A stretch of 64,000 nt of DNA, taken from positions 124,001 to 188,000 of the forward strand of contig NZ_JADMLG010000001.1 in assembly GCF_015674855.1 (NCBI RefSeq). Direction: 5' to 3'. A program made the translations under genes and the position numbers. The notes under the pieces are model-generated. The model was not told where the DNA came from. It searched no databases and saw only the letters and a list, made by a program, of their open reading frames with translations. Shown here piece after piece: positions 17,607-27,115 of this stretch (its first letter is position 1; the number at the start of each line of letters is the position of its first letter). Source of the stretch: Nocardia bovistercoris. Lineage in GTDB: Bacteria; Actinomycetota; Actinomycetes; Mycobacteriales; Mycobacteriaceae.

Positions 17607-19867
17607 TCGGCGGCGGCGGCTTCGCTGCCGTGGCCGAGTGCGGCGGCGAGCTTGTTCAGCAGGTCGATCGCCGCGTCGGCGATCACGGTGCCGGGCGGGA
17701 AGATCGCCGCCGCGCCCGCCGCGTACAGCTCGTCGAAGTCACCGGGCGGGATGACGCCGCCGACGATGACCATGATGTCGGGACGCCCGACATCGGCCAG
17801 TGCCTGCCGCAAGGCGGGCACCAGCGTGAGGTGGCCCGCCGCCAGCGAGGACACGCCGACGACGTGCACGTCGTTGTCGGCCGCCTGCCGCGCCACCTCT
17901 TCGGGGGTCTGGAACAGCGGGCCCACGTCGACGTCGAAGCCGAGATCGGCGAAGGCCGTTGCGATCACCTTCTGGCCTCGGTCGTGTCCGTCCTGGCCCA
18001 TCTTGGCGACGAGAATGCGCGGACGGCGGCCTTCGGCCTCGGCGAACTCCTCGACCAGCCCGCTCGCGGCGGTGATGTTGGTGACCTTGCCTGCCTCGTC
18101 GCGGTACACACCCGACAGGGTACGGATCTCGGCCTGATGCCTGCCGTAGACCTTCTCGAGTGCGTCGGAGATCTCACCGACGGTGGCCTTGGCGCGCGCG
18201 GCGTCGATGGCGAGGGCGAGCAGGTTGTTGCCCATGCCGCCCTCGGAAGAGGCCGCGGCGCGGGTCAATTCGCGCAGCGCGCGCTCGACCTCGGCCGGGT
18301 CGCGGTCCTCGCGCAGCCGTCGCAGCTTCTCGATCTGCTCGGCGCGCACCCGTGAGTTCTCGACCTTGAGGACCTCGACCTGCTGATCCTCTTCGACCTG
18401 GTACTTGTTGACGCCGATCACCGGCTGCTGCCCGGTGTCGATGCGCGCCTGGGTGCGGGCCGCGGCCTCCTCGATGCGCAGCTTCGGGATGCCCTCGCCG
18501 ATGGCCTGGGCCATGCCGCCGTGCGCTTCCACCTCGGCGATGTGCGCGCGGGCGCGATCGGCGAGCTGGTGGGTGAGCCATTCGACGTAGTAGGAGCCGC
18601 CCCACGGGTCGATCGGCCGGGTGGTGTTGGACTCCTGCTGGATGAGCAGCTGGGTGTTGCGGGCGATGCGCGCGGAGAAGTCGGTGGGCAGCGCCAGCGC
18701 TTCGTCGAGTGCGTTGGTGTGCAGCGACTGGGTGTGGCCCTGGGTGGCGGCCATCGCCTCGATGCAGGTCCGCGCCACATTGTTGTAGGCGTCCTGCGCG
18801 GTCAGCGACCAGCCCGAGGTCTGCGAATGGGTGCGCAGCGACAGCGATTTCGCGCTCTTGGGGTTGAACCCCGCGACGAGTTCGCTCCAGAGCAGCCGTC
18901 CCGCCCGCAGTTTCGCGACCTCCATGAAGAAGTTCATGCCGATCGCCCAGAAGAACGACAGGCGCGGCGCGAACTTGTCGACCTCCATGCCCGCGTCGAT
19001 GCCCGCGCGGATGTACTCCACGCCGTCGGCGAGGGTGTAGGCGAGCTCGAGGTCGGCGGTCGCGCCCGCTTCCTGGATGTGGTAGCCGGAGATGGAGATC
19101 GAGTTGAACTTCGGCATCTTCGCACTGGTGTAGGCGAAGATGTCGGAGATGATCCGCATGGAGGGCTTGGGCGGGTAGATGTAGGTGTTGCGGACCATGA
19201 ACTCTTTCAGAATGTCGTTCTGAATGGTTCCGGCCAGCTGTTCGGGCGCGACGCCCTGCTCCTCGGCGGCCACCACGTAGAGCGCGAGGATCGGCAGCAC
19301 CGCGCCGTTCATGGTCATCGACACCGAGACCTGGTCCAGCGGAATGTGATCGAAGAGCTGGCGCATGTCGAGGATGGAGTCGATCGCCACGCCTGCCATG
19401 CCGACGTCGCCCTGGACGCGGGGATGGTCGGAGTCGTAACCGCGGTGCGTGGCCAGGTCGAAGGCGACCGAAAGACCCTTCTGGCCCGCCTGCAGATTGC
19501 GGCGGTAGAAGGCGTTGGAGTCGGCGGCGGTGGAGAAGCCCGCGTACTGGCGGATGGTCCACGGCTGGTTCACGTACATGGTCGGGTACGGGCCGCGCAG
19601 GAACGGCGCGACACCCGGCACGCTGTCGAGCGGATAGCCCTGCGCGACCACGGCGTCGCGATCGGCCTCGGTGAACACCGGCGGCACGTCGATGCCCTCG
19701 GGTGTGACCCAGATCAGTTGCTCGGGAGCGTAATTGGTGGCGGCGGCAGCCTCGGCGACGAAGGCCGCCTTGCCCGCGGCGTCCACCGCGGCCGGTTCCG
19801 GTGCCCGCTCGTGCAGCGGCACCTCGGCGAAACTGCCGATCACATGGTCGACTTCGCGCGTGGTCAT
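17603..19867 (-). CDS. mutB: Methylmalonyl-CoA mutase large (catalytic) subunit
   Basis: A 754-residue enzyme that converts methylmalonyl-CoA to succinyl-CoA with adenosylcobalamin. The TIM-barrel domain begins near [20 protein letters not shown] and carries the mutase signature. The C-terminal B12 domain has the base-off cobalamin motif DxHxxG in GQDGHDRG. The ATG at 19865-19867 shares its last base with the mutA stop region, so the genes are tightly coupled. A long open frame continuing upstream is only the shadow of mutA. Confidence 0.97.
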   Translation of the reverse strand: MTTREVDHVIGSFAEVPLHERAPEPAAVDAAGKAAFVAEAAAATNYAPEQLIWVTPEGIDVPPVFTEADRDAVVAQGYPLDSVPGVAPFLRGPYPTMYVNQPWTIRQYAGFSTAADSNAFYRRNLQAGQKGLSVAFDLATHRGYDSDHPRVQGDVGMAGVAIDSILDMRQLFDHIPLDQVSVSMTMNGAVLPILALYVVAAEEQGVAPEQLAGTIQNDILKEFMVRNTYIYPPKPSMRIISDIFAYTSAKMPKFNSISISGYHIQEAGATADLELAYTLADGVEYIRAGIDAGMEVDKFAPRLSFFWAIGMNFFMEVAKLRAGRLLWSELVAGFNPKSAKSLSLRTHSQTSGWSLTAQDAYNNVARTCIEAMAATQGHTQSLHTNALDEALALPTDFSARIARNTQLLIQQESNTTRPIDPWGGSYYVEWLTHQLADRARAHIAEVEAHGGMAQAIGEGIPKLRIEEAAARTQARIDTGQQPVIGVNKYQVEEDQQVEVLKVENSRVRAEQIEKLRRLREDRDPAEVERALRELTRAAASSEGGMGNNLLALAIDAARAKATVGEISDALEKVYGRHQAEIRTLSGVYRDEAGKVTNITAASGLVEEFAEAEGRRPRILVAKMGQDGHDRGQKVIATAFADLGFDVDVGPLFQTPEEVARQAADNDVHVVGVSSLAAGHLTLVPALRQALADVGRPDIMVIVGGVIPPGDFDELYAAGAAAIFPPGTVIADAAIDLLNKLAAALGHGSEAAAAE

Positions 19868-21723
19868 CAGGCTCCCACCTTCTCCAGCAGGTCCGACAGC
19901 GCCGCGACCGCGTCGATCTTCGCGGCGAGATATCCGTCCGGGCGCTGTGTCCCGGCCGACTCGGCGACGGCCGCGGCGGCGCCCGCCAGCAGTACCGTCT
20001 CGATGCCCGCCGCCCGCAGCGCGGCGACGGCCGCGCCCGCTTCGGCGCCGTAGCGCTTGTCCGAACCGCACAGCACCGCGATCGAGGCGCCCGCCTCGGT
20101 GACGGCGGCGGCGATCCCTTCGGCGGTGAGCGGTCCCGGATTCACCGCTTCGATTCCGCCGGAGGCAAGCAGGTTCGCGATGAAGGTGACCCGCACATTG
20201 TGTTCGGCCACCGTGCCCAGCGGCACCAGCAGCGCCTTCGGCCTGCTCCCCCGCTCGGCGAGGTAGGCGTCGGAGCGGTCGCGCAGCGCCTCGAAGGCCG
20301 CGCCGTAGCGGGTCGTCAGGCCTGCCGCGCGGGCCGCCTCCGACAGCGGCTTCTCGGCCAGATTCGGGAATTCGTTGACGCCGGTGACCGCGAAACGGCG
20401 ATGCGCGACGTCGGCGTCGCGCGCCGCCCTTGTCTCCTCGATCCGCGCGGCGAGCAGCCCGGATTCGAGTGCGGCGGTGTAGCCGCCCTCGGCCTCGAGT
20501 TCGCGCATGAAGGTCCACGCGGTGCCCGCGAGCGCCGAGGTGAGTTCCTCCACGTACCAGGAACCGGCTCCCGGGTCGCGCACGTGGCCCAGACGCGATT
20601 CCTCGAGCAGCAGCAGCTGGGTGTTGCGGGCCATGCGGTCGGCGAAGGACTTCGACACGCCGAGTTCGCCCGCGGGCAGCGCGACGTCGAAGGGCAGCAC
20701 GGTGACGGTGTCCGCGCCGCCGACGCCCGCGCCGAAGGCCGCGAGCGTGGTGCGCAACATGTTCACCCACGGGTCGCGCTGGGTCATCATCGCCGCCGAG
20801 GTCACCGCGTGCTGGGGCGCGTCGCCGAAGTCGGGCGCGCCGCACACCTGCGCGACCCTGGCCCAGAGTTGGCGGGCCGCGCGGAATTTGGCGATGGTCG
20901 CGAACTGGTCGTCGGTGGCGGCGAAGCGGAATTCGACCTGGCCGAGCACGTCGGCGATGTCACGTCCGTCCGCGAGGGCGCGCAGGTATTCGAGTCCGGC
21001 GGCCACCGCGGCGCCGAGTTCCTGCGCGTCGGAGGCGCCCGCGTCGTGGAAGACGGTGCCGTCCACGGTGATCGCGCGCACCGTCTCCGGGCGGGCGATG
21101 GCGGCGTCGGCCAGTGCGAGCGCGCCGGGCAGATCGATGTCGGCGCGTCCGGCGAAGCGGCTGGTCAGCGGTGCGGCGCCGAGGGCGACGGCGATCGCGG
21201 ACCGATCGGGCGCCGAATATCCGTCGAGCACGCCGTATACCGCTTCGGCGGCTTCGGCGGCCGAGACCCCAGCGCTCAGGGTCAGCGGTGCGAGTTCGAA
21301 GAAGAGACCGGTCAGCGCGGCGGGCAGCTGCGCGGGCGGGAGGGCGCCGTCGCCGACGGTGAGCCATACGGCGCTGTGCCCGTTCTCGAGCCCCGCCAGG
21401 ATCTCCCGGTTGGCCGCGGCGCCGTCGGCGGCGGTGACGGGGGCCGTCACGTACCAGCCGCGGTGCACGTCGCGGGTGGCGTCCCTGCCGCGGACGAACG
21501 GGAACGCGCCGGGCAGTGGTTGCTCGGGCAACTCGTCGCGTCGGGTGTACAGGGGAGCCACGGTCAGACCGTCGTAGGTCGTCTCCGCGAGTAGGTGCTC
21601 CGGTTCCTCCGGCAGTTCGGCGATATCGACCCGACGGGCCTTCGCCAGCACGCCGGCCACTCCTTTACGCCAAGCGGCGTACTCAGGCACCGGCGCCGAG
21701 GCCGGATCTGAAGCAATCGGCAC
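19867..21723 (-). CDS. mutA: Methylmalonyl-CoA mutase small subunit
   Basis: A 618-residue non-catalytic subunit of the mutase heterodimer. It has the mutase barrel and a degenerate B12 domain without DxHxxG ([13 protein letters not shown] at that position). I prefer the GTG start at 21723, preceded by GAGGGAAAG, over the ATG 14 codons further up. First gene of the operon; a 180-bp gap separates it from the divergent DedA-like gene. I saw no cobalamin riboswitch in that gap. Confidence 0.93.
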   Translation of the reverse strand: MPIASDPASAPVPEYAAWRKGVAGVLAKARRVDIAELPEEPEHLLAETTYDGLTVAPLYTRRDELPEQPLPGAFPFVRGRDATRDVHRGWYVTAPVTAADGAAANREILAGLENGHSAVWLTVGDGALPPAQLPAALTGLFFELAPLTLSAGVSAAEAAEAVYGVLDGYSAPDRSAIAVALGAAPLTSRFAGRADIDLPGALALADAAIARPETVRAITVDGTVFHDAGASDAQELGAAVAAGLEYLRALADGRDIADVLGQVEFRFAATDDQFATIAKFRAARQLWARVAQVCGAPDFGDAPQHAVTSAAMMTQRDPWVNMLRTTLAAFGAGVGGADTVTVLPFDVALPAGELGVSKSFADRMARNTQLLLLEESRLGHVRDPGAGSWYVEELTSALAGTAWTFMRELEAEGGYTAALESGLLAARIEETRAARDADVAHRRFAVTGVNEFPNLAEKPLSEAARAAGLTTRYGAAFEALRDRSDAYLAERGSRPKALLVPLGTVAEHNVRVTFIANLLASGGIEAVNPGPLTAEGIAAAVTEAGASIAVLCGSDKRYGAEAGAAVAALRAAGIETVLLAGAAAAVAESAGTQRPDGYLAAKIDAVAALSDLLEKVGA

Positions 21724-21904
21724 TGCTTTCCCTCTTCCACTCGAGCCGGGCGCGCCGTTCCGCACGCTTCCCGCAAACCACAGCGTTCGCCCAGCTCAGC
21801 GAGCACTTCAGTTAACGAGTATTCGTCTCGTTTCCTCTGATGCTAGCGGCAGCGCGGATGATGGTTGACGTCGGCAGCCAATACCAACCGGTAACCTGAC
21901 GCGC

Positions 21905-22621
21905 GTGACCCGGCTCATCCGCAACTGGCGTATCGTCGCGCTACTTCTCGGCGTCGGCATCGTTTTCGTCGCGGCGGTGCTGCTACCCCTGCCGAGTCCG
22001 CGCCAGATCCAGGACTGGGCGGATTCGGTCGGCCCGTGGCTACCGATCGTCTTCTTCGGCGTCTACACCCTTGCGGCCACCGCGCCCATTCCGCGCACCG
22101 TGCTCACCATCAGTTGCGGCATCCTGTTCGGCCCGATTCTCGGTAGCGTCGTCGCCCTCGCCGCGACCACCGCCGCGGCCGCACTGGCACTGTTGCTGGT
22201 GCGCGCCATCGACCGCGATCGGGTCGCCTCGCATCTGCGGCATCCCGCGGTGCGCGCCATCGACGAGCGACTGGAGCGACGCGGCTGGCTCGCGGTCGGT
22301 TCGCTGCGCCTGATCTCCTTCGCACCGTTCTCGATCGTCAACTACTGCTGCGGTCTGTCGTCGGTGCGCTTCTGGCCCTATCTGATCGCTTCCCTGGCCG
22401 GTTCGCTGCCGGGCACGGTCGCGACCGTGATCCTCGCCGACGCACTAACCGGCGGCACCCATCCGGCCATGCTCGCGATCTCGCTGTGCTGCATCACGGT
22501 CGGACTGGTCGGTCTCGTGGTCGACGCGCGCTGGACCGACGCACAGCAGGCCGCCGCGGCGGCGGACGAATCGTCGGCGAGCGAGAGCGTGACCCCCGCA
22601 CGCGCCGTCGACCGTCTCTGA
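21905..22621 (+). CDS. DedA/TVP38-TMEM64 (VTT domain) membrane protein
   Basis: A 238-residue inner-membrane protein with five to six hydrophobic segments and the VTT/SNARE-associated core (GILFGPILGSVVALAATTAAA, then RLISFAPFSIVNYCCGLS, then GSLPGTVATVILADAL). The family includes DedA-like lipid scramblases or transporters. It corresponds in position to M. tuberculosis Rv1491c, next to mutA and divergent from it. The last about 30 residues are polar. Function is unproven. Confidence 0.88.
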   Translation: MTRLIRNWRIVALLLGVGIVFVAAVLLPLPSPRQIQDWADSVGPWLPIVFFGVYTLAATAPIPRTVLTISCGILFGPILGSVVALAATTAAAALALLLVRAIDRDRVASHLRHPAVRAIDERLERRGWLAVGSLRLISFAPFSIVNYCCGLSSVRFWPYLIASLAGSLPGTVATVILADALTGGTHPAMLAISLCCITVGLVGLVVDARWTDAQQAAAAADESSASESVTPARAVDRL

Positions 22622-22622
22622 A

Positions 22623-22684
22623 CGGAATCGCCGCCACATCCCCGACCGCACGGAAATCCCGCACGGTCGGCCTGCGCGATTCCG
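22623..22684 (+). terminator. Nested hairpin after the DedA-like gene
   Basis: An outer stem CGGAATCG (22623-22630)/CGATTCCG (22677-22684) encloses an inner stem CCGACCG (22642-22648)/CGGTCGG (22664-22670). It starts two bases after the stop codon. No U-tract follows, which is usual for actinobacterial terminators. Confidence 0.55.
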
Positions 22685-23024
22685 CGGATGCCATTTCGAA
22701 AATAGACCAATCGGTATCCAAAATGTATATCGAATGAATGACACCGCGACTCGGACTGTTTCCACAAAAAATAACAATAGGGTTTCGAATTCGATGCCCC
22801 CTTTGCCTTGAGTTCCTAAAAGCATTGGTGCACAAGGTTTTTTGGAGGACCCGCACTGTCTCGACATATTCCCGCTATCGGTGGCGATCGGTGTAACGGG
22901 CATACTCTTCGGACCGAACTATCCGAACGCCGCCGAGATTGCGCCGCCGCGGTGCGCGATATTCGAACCATCCGACCGGAATATCCGCCACGCGCCCGCG
23001 CCGAACCGTAGATGGGAATCGCCC
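22685..23024 (+). promoter_or_regulatory. AT-rich leader upstream of the TerD-nuclease gene
   Basis: This stretch is the most AT-rich of the window, with runs such as CACAAAAAATAACAATAGGG and GGTTTTTTGG near 22770-22845. The reading frame of the following gene stays open back to a TTG at 22842, but codon third positions there are not GC-biased as in the real gene. I treat it as promoter/leader DNA; AT-rich promoter islands of this type often bind Lsr2-like silencers. Confidence 0.5.
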
Positions 23025-25040
23025 GTGACCCCTCCGATGCTGTCCAAAGGACAGAACGCGCCGCTGCCCGACGACACGCCACGCATCGACGTCGTACTCG
23101 GCTGGACGGAATCCGATATCGAGGTCGACGCGTCGGCGCTGCTGCTCGGCGCGGACGCGAAGGTGCGCTCCGACGCCGACTTCGTCTTCTACAACCAGCC
23201 CGAATCGCCGGACGGCGCGGTGCGCTTTCTCGGCACCGGAGCCACCGAGGACGGCGCGCAGGCCAGGATCTCCATCGACCTGCCCGCCGTGGCGGCCGAC
23301 GTCGACACGATCGCGCTGGCGGGCAGTCTCGGCGCGGGCACCTTCGGCGGACTCGGCAAACTCACCTTCCGCGTGGTCGACGCGGCCGGTTATCTGCTGG
23401 CCGAGTACGTCACCGCCGACGCGGGCGCCGAATCGGCCTTCGTCTTCGGCGAGATCTACCGTCGCGGCGGCGCCTGGAAGGTCAGGGCGGTCGGGCAGGG
23501 ATGGGATTCCGGACTGGCCGGACTCGCCACGGATTTCGGCGTCCAGGTCGACGAGGAGGCCGAGGCCGCCTCCGCCTCCGCCGATGCGGTCGAGAGCGAA
23601 GCGGTCGAGGCGCTCGAGATCGAGGCCCCCGCGGTGCGGGCAGCCGCACCCGCGGCCGAAACGCCGGAACGCGCGCCCGCACCCGAGCGCGGCAAGGGGG
23701 TTCGCACCGCCAAGCGGGTGGCGCGCAAGGCCAAACCCGTCGAATTCCGGCTCGCCGAGGTGGACAGCTGGCAGCCCGCGCGCCTGTTCTCGGTCTTCGG
23801 CGTCGGGGCGGGCGAGGAGCAGGAACAGCGCGCCACCTCGGCGCTGATCGCCACCATGCAGGTCGTGCGGCCGCTGGCCCGCGCCCTGTGCGCGCGGATG
23901 GGTGCGCCCGCGGGCGCGTTCGAAGGTTATGTCGAGGTGCGCTACGAACGCGGCGACGGCACGGTGGTGCCCGACGCGGTGCTGAAGGTGGTGCGCGGCG
24001 CGCGGGTGTGGACCGGTCTGCTCGAGGTCAAGACCGGCGCGGGCAAACTGCGCCGCGATCAGCTAGAGAGCTATCTGGACGTGGCCCGCAGGAAGAAGTA
24101 CGACGCGGTGATCAGCCTGTCCAACGACGTCCCCGCGGGCGCGGGCGAACTGCCGGTCGAGGTCGACCGCCGCAAACTCGCCAAGGTCGCGCTGCGACAT
24201 CTGTCCTGGGCCGAGGTGACCCACGAGGTGCGCATGCTGCTCGCGCACGGCGGCATCGAGGACGACCTGCAAGCCTGGATCGCGGGCGAATTCCTGCGCT
24301 ACCTCGAGCATCCGCGTTCCGGCGCCACCGAACTCATCGATATGGGCAGGCACTGGGTCGCGGTAAGGGACGCGGTGACCACGGGGACGCTGCGCGCGGG
24401 CGATCAGAAGGCCGCCGCGGTCGCGGGGCGCTGGGTGTCGCTGTCGCGCCATCTCGCGCTGCGGCTCACCGCCGAACTCGGCGTCACGGTCAAACACGTG
24501 CTGCCGCGCCGCCACCAGTCCGACCCCGCGGCGCGCAACGCCGCCGTCGCCGAACGGCTCGCCGCCGACGGCGTCTTCGAGGCGGTGCTGCGCATTCCCG
24601 AGACCGCGGGCGATCTGATCGTGGCGGCGGATCTGCGCACCAACCGGGTCCGCTGCCGCATCGCGCTCGACGCACCCGACGAGGGCACGCCGAGTCGTCG
24701 GGTGTCCTGGCTGCTGCGGCAACTGCCGGATGCGCCCGGTGAGGTCCAGGTGGAGGCGGTGTTCTCGGAGCGCGGCAATGTCAGTTGCGAACTGCTGTCC
24801 ACCGTGCGCGGGAATCCGAAGTCGCTGACCGACGGGCGCGCGGGCGCGATCGTGTCGTTCTCGCTGGAGCGCGCCTTCGCGATGGGGGCGCGGCGTTCCG
24901 GTACCGCGGCGAGTTTCATCACCAGCGTGACCGCGGCGGTCGACTCCTTCTACGGCACGGTGGTGCAACCGCTGCGCGGTTGGGTGCCCGCCGCGCCCCG
25001 GCAGGAGCAGATCGACGGCGCGGACGGCGACGGCGCCTGA
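23025..25040 (+). CDS. TerD domain fused to a PD-(D/E)XK nuclease-like domain
   Basis: A 671-residue, apparently cytosolic protein. Residues about 18-172 form a TerD domain (IDVVLGWTES, DADFVFYNQPESPDGAVRFLG, FGEIYRRGGAWKVRAVGQGW), the calcium-binding fold of tellurite/stress-response systems. An acidic then basic linker spans about 175-240. Residues about 265-370 resemble a PD-(D/E)XK nuclease: D317 (VPDAVL), E334-V-K336 (LLEVKTG), then Q346 and Y350 (QLESYLDVA), with a Glu-rich helix before (GEEQEQR). The C-terminal 300 residues are not recognised. I chose GTG 23025 (GGGAA upstream) because the coding signature starts there. No other ter genes are adjacent. Confidence 0.72.
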   Translation: MTPPMLSKGQNAPLPDDTPRIDVVLGWTESDIEVDASALLLGADAKVRSDADFVFYNQPESPDGAVRFLGTGATEDGAQARISIDLPAVAADVDTIALAGSLGAGTFGGLGKLTFRVVDAAGYLLAEYVTADAGAESAFVFGEIYRRGGAWKVRAVGQGWDSGLAGLATDFGVQVDEEAEAASASADAVESEAVEALEIEAPAVRAAAPAAETPERAPAPERGKGVRTAKRVARKAKPVEFRLAEVDSWQPARLFSVFGVGAGEEQEQRATSALIATMQVVRPLARALCARMGAPAGAFEGYVEVRYERGDGTVVPDAVLKVVRGARVWTGLLEVKTGAGKLRRDQLESYLDVARRKKYDAVISLSNDVPAGAGELPVEVDRRKLAKVALRHLSWAEVTHEVRMLLAHGGIEDDLQAWIAGEFLRYLEHPRSGATELIDMGRHWVAVRDAVTTGTLRAGDQKAAAVAGRWVSLSRHLALRLTAELGVTVKHVLPRRHQSDPAARNAAVAERLAADGVFEAVLRIPETAGDLIVAADLRTNRVRCRIALDAPDEGTPSRRVSWLLRQLPDAPGEVQVEAVFSERGNVSCELLSTVRGNPKSLTDGRAGAIVSFSLERAFAMGARRSGTAASFITSVTAAVDSFYGTVVQPLRGWVPAAPRQEQIDGADGDGA

Positions 25041-25067
25041 GCGCCGACCCGTCCGCGCGGCGCCGGA

Positions 25068-25589
25068 TCAGCGGGCGGTACGTGCGGTGAGGTCGTCGAG
25101 CAGGATCATGACCTCACCCGCCCGCTTGATCACCTCGGTGAGGCGGATGCGCAGGCCGACCACGGTGGCATCGGTCAGCGACTCGGCGAGTTCGTGGCCC
25201 GCGCGCCGCCATTCGCCGCTCGCGGCAAGCCGCCCCATCGGCAGTTCGCGCGCGTCGGCGCCCGCACCGACGCGGGCGAATACGTCGACGGAGGCGTGCG
25301 GCGAGCGGATCCACAGGCGCAGCGCCTCCAGCCTGCCCGGGATGTCGAAGGATTTGCCCGCGCTCGGCGCGAGCTCGATCTCGAGATCCGCGGCGGCCTC
25401 GCGGACGAGCAGTGCGACGGCGCGGTGGTCGGCGCCCGCCGCGCCGTCGGCGTAGACGCCGGGGGTCTTGCTCGGCGCACCCTCGGCGAAGGTCGTGATG
25501 TGGGTGCGGTCCGCATCCGGACCTGTGATGTTCCAGTTCTCCTTGGTTTCGAAGTCGTCAAGCAGCACCTCGATGGACGCTTCCGACAT
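25068..25589 (-). CDS. Conserved-looking hypothetical protein
   Basis: A 173-residue soluble protein without signal peptide or membrane segment. It starts with VLLDDFETKENW and alternates short beta-strand-like segments (ALLVREAAADLEIEL, LRLWIRSPHASVDVFARV, MILLDDLTAR), giving a probable all-beta, jelly-roll-like fold. That is a fold guess from pattern only. It ends 27 bp from the convergent TerD-nuclease gene. Codon third positions are strongly GC, so it is a real gene. Function unknown. Confidence 0.65.
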   Translation of the reverse strand: MSEASIEVLLDDFETKENWNITGPDADRTHITTFAEGAPSKTPGVYADGAAGADHRAVALLVREAAADLEIELAPSAGKSFDIPGRLEALRLWIRSPHASVDVFARVGAGADARELPMGRLAASGEWRRAGHELAESLTDATVVGLRIRLTEVIKRAGEVMILLDDLTARTAR

Positions 25590-26199
25590 CCCGGCATTCC
25601 CTTCGTACTCGATGACCGATCCCGCGCCGGTTCACCATGAACCGTACAAGCCCGCGAATACCGCTGCGCCCCAAGCACGGCGCGCCTGCACCGGCGGGTT
25701 GCGGGAGGGACCGATCGGGATCGGTTCCGACGGCGTGGCGCACCTGTGCCCGGTATCACAAGCGCGCGCACGGCGAGCGCCGACCTCGCCTCGAGATCCT
25801 CGCGGTGACACCCTCGGACCCGCCGCTACGACAGCGACTCGGCAAACCGATGCGCCCCCACGACGGGCGAGCGGAAATCACCGCGCGACACCCCATCTCG
25901 ATCGAACACGCTGCAAGAACGCGGCAGCACAGGCGAATACGCCGAGACACCACCATCCCGCGGCGATCACCGGCATCCGAGCAGCGAACCCGCACGCGAC
26001 GAATATTCCTCGCCCGAGGACCGCCTGTCCCGCCAATGCCGTTCTGCGCGAGCGCGGTTCGAGGTATAAGCGGCGCCGGTGTGATGTCGCCCAAAATCGA
26101 CCGTCGGAACCGACGGCTGGGTGAGAATGGTGTCTGCCGAGATCCGGCCGTCAGGGGAAGTGTCGGCGCACTCGAAGCCGACGGAATTGGGGAAAAGCT
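25590..26199. other. 610-bp stretch without a supported gene
   Basis: Open frames cross this stretch on both strands but their translations are Arg/Pro-rich, lack GC-biased third positions and look like no protein I know. The right end holds the Shine-Dalgarno GGGGAAAAG (26187-26196 region) of the following secreted protein gene. I see no RNA gene or repeat. Confidence 0.5.
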
Positions 26200-26751
26200 A
26201 TGAAAGCCAGGAAATTCGCCGCCACCGCGCTACTCGCGGTCGGCGCAACGGGCATCACGGGCGTCACCGCGGGGGTCGCGGCGGCACAGCCCGGCGCCGA
26301 CAACGGATTCGCCGTGCGCGGGGTCGACCACGGTGTCGCCTACGCGGTCGCGCCCACTGCCGATGGCAAGGGCATCACCACCACCGTCGACTCGGGCCGC
26401 TTCACGCAGTCCGAGGGCGCGGTCGCGCTCACCGACGCCTCGGGCGCCGTCGTGGCCACCGTGCCGCTCGGCCTGCGCGCGGCGAACGGCGCGGTCGCGC
26501 TCACGCCGCGGATCGGCGCCGACGGCCGCACCCTCACGCTCACGCCGCAGACCGGGTCGGCGCCCACCGCGCAGGCCATCGACGAGGCCGCCGACACCCT
26601 GGCCCGCAAGCAGTACAACGCGGGCATCGGCGCACTCATCGGCGGGGGCATCGGCGCCGTCATCGGGTTCTTCCTCGGTGGCGTCGGCGCACTGGTCACC
26701 GTGCCGATCGGCGCGGGTATCGGCGCGCTCATCGGCTTCTCGACGCCGTAA
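26200..26751 (+). CDS. Small secreted protein with glycine-rich C-terminal hydrophobic tail
   Basis: A 183-residue exported protein. The signal peptide (MKARKFAATALLAVGA) is cut after about residue 30 (VAAAQP). A beta-rich middle domain (TTTVDSGRFTQSEGAVALTD, then VVATVPLGLRAANG) leads to a glycine-rich hydrophobic hairpin at about 145-180 (GIGALIGGGIGAVIGFFLGG) that could insert in a membrane. The arrangement matches small proteins frequent in Nocardia and Rhodococcus (DUF8020-like). Function unknown. Flanked by a terminator hairpin. Confidence 0.78.
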   Translation: MKARKFAATALLAVGATGITGVTAGVAAAQPGADNGFAVRGVDHGVAYAVAPTADGKGITTTVDSGRFTQSEGAVALTDASGAVVATVPLGLRAANGAVALTPRIGADGRTLTLTPQTGSAPTAQAIDEAADTLARKQYNAGIGALIGGGIGAVIGFFLGGVGALVTVPIGAGIGALIGFSTP

Positions 26752-26762
26752 TCACCGCAGGT

Positions 26763-26796
26763 CACCGCAGGTGTCCGAATTCGGGCGCCTGCGGTG
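26763..26796 (+). terminator. Terminator hairpin with inner palindrome
   Basis: Stem CACCGCAGG (26763-26771)/CCTGCGGTG (26788-26796), nine perfect pairs, with the palindrome CCGAATTCGG in the loop that can extend the helix. The left arm is partly duplicated just upstream (TCACCGCAGG twice). It lies 12 bp after the secreted protein stop. Confidence 0.7.
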
Positions 26797-26937
26797 TCGC
26801 GGGCGGGGGGACTTTCGTGCGTTCACCCGAGCCGGCTACGATGACCGAGCGCTCGTTCGTGTCATCCCGCCGTCCGTGATCGGAGCCGACGGGTACGCAC
26901 GGCCGGGCCGCGTAATCCCCGAGGAAGGACCCGGCCC

Positions 26938-27084
26938 ATGAAGCGGAACCTGAACTGCCCCTGCGGAGAATCCATCGTCGGCACCGACGAGGACGACCTG
27001 GTGGCCAAGACCAAGGCACACCTGGCCGAGAAGCATCCCGGCCACGACTACTCCCGCGAGGAAATCCTGTTCATCGCGTACTGA
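26938..27084 (+). CDS. DUF1059-like small metal-site protein
   Basis: A 48-residue protein starting MKRNLNCPCGESIVGTD and containing AHLAEKHPGHDY. The CPCG pair plus the distal H-x4-H are the conserved residues of DUF1059 and suggest a small zinc site. GAGGAAGGA upstream is a good ribosome-binding site at the right spacing. Standalone gene of unknown role; it is shorter than 60 codons and easily missed. Confidence 0.78.
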   Translation: MKRNLNCPCGESIVGTDEDDLVAKTKAHLAEKHPGHDYSREEILFIAY

Positions 27085-27115
27085 CCGGAGTCGCGCGCAC
27101 CCGCGCGACCGCCGC

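Noticed and set aside
21724..21904. Cobalamin riboswitch before the B12-dependent mutase operon
   Set aside because: The gap is only 180 bp, shared with a divergent gene, and no B12-box-like sequence was recognised.
22842..23024. An N-terminal extension of the TerD-nuclease protein from a TTG start
   Set aside because: The extension is encoded by AT-rich DNA without codon bias and does not resemble TerD; GTG 23025 has a better context.
25637..26203. A plus-strand frame of 188 codons before the small secreted protein
   Set aside because: No GC-biased third positions and no recognisable sequence; it overlaps the true start and ribosome-binding site of the next gene.
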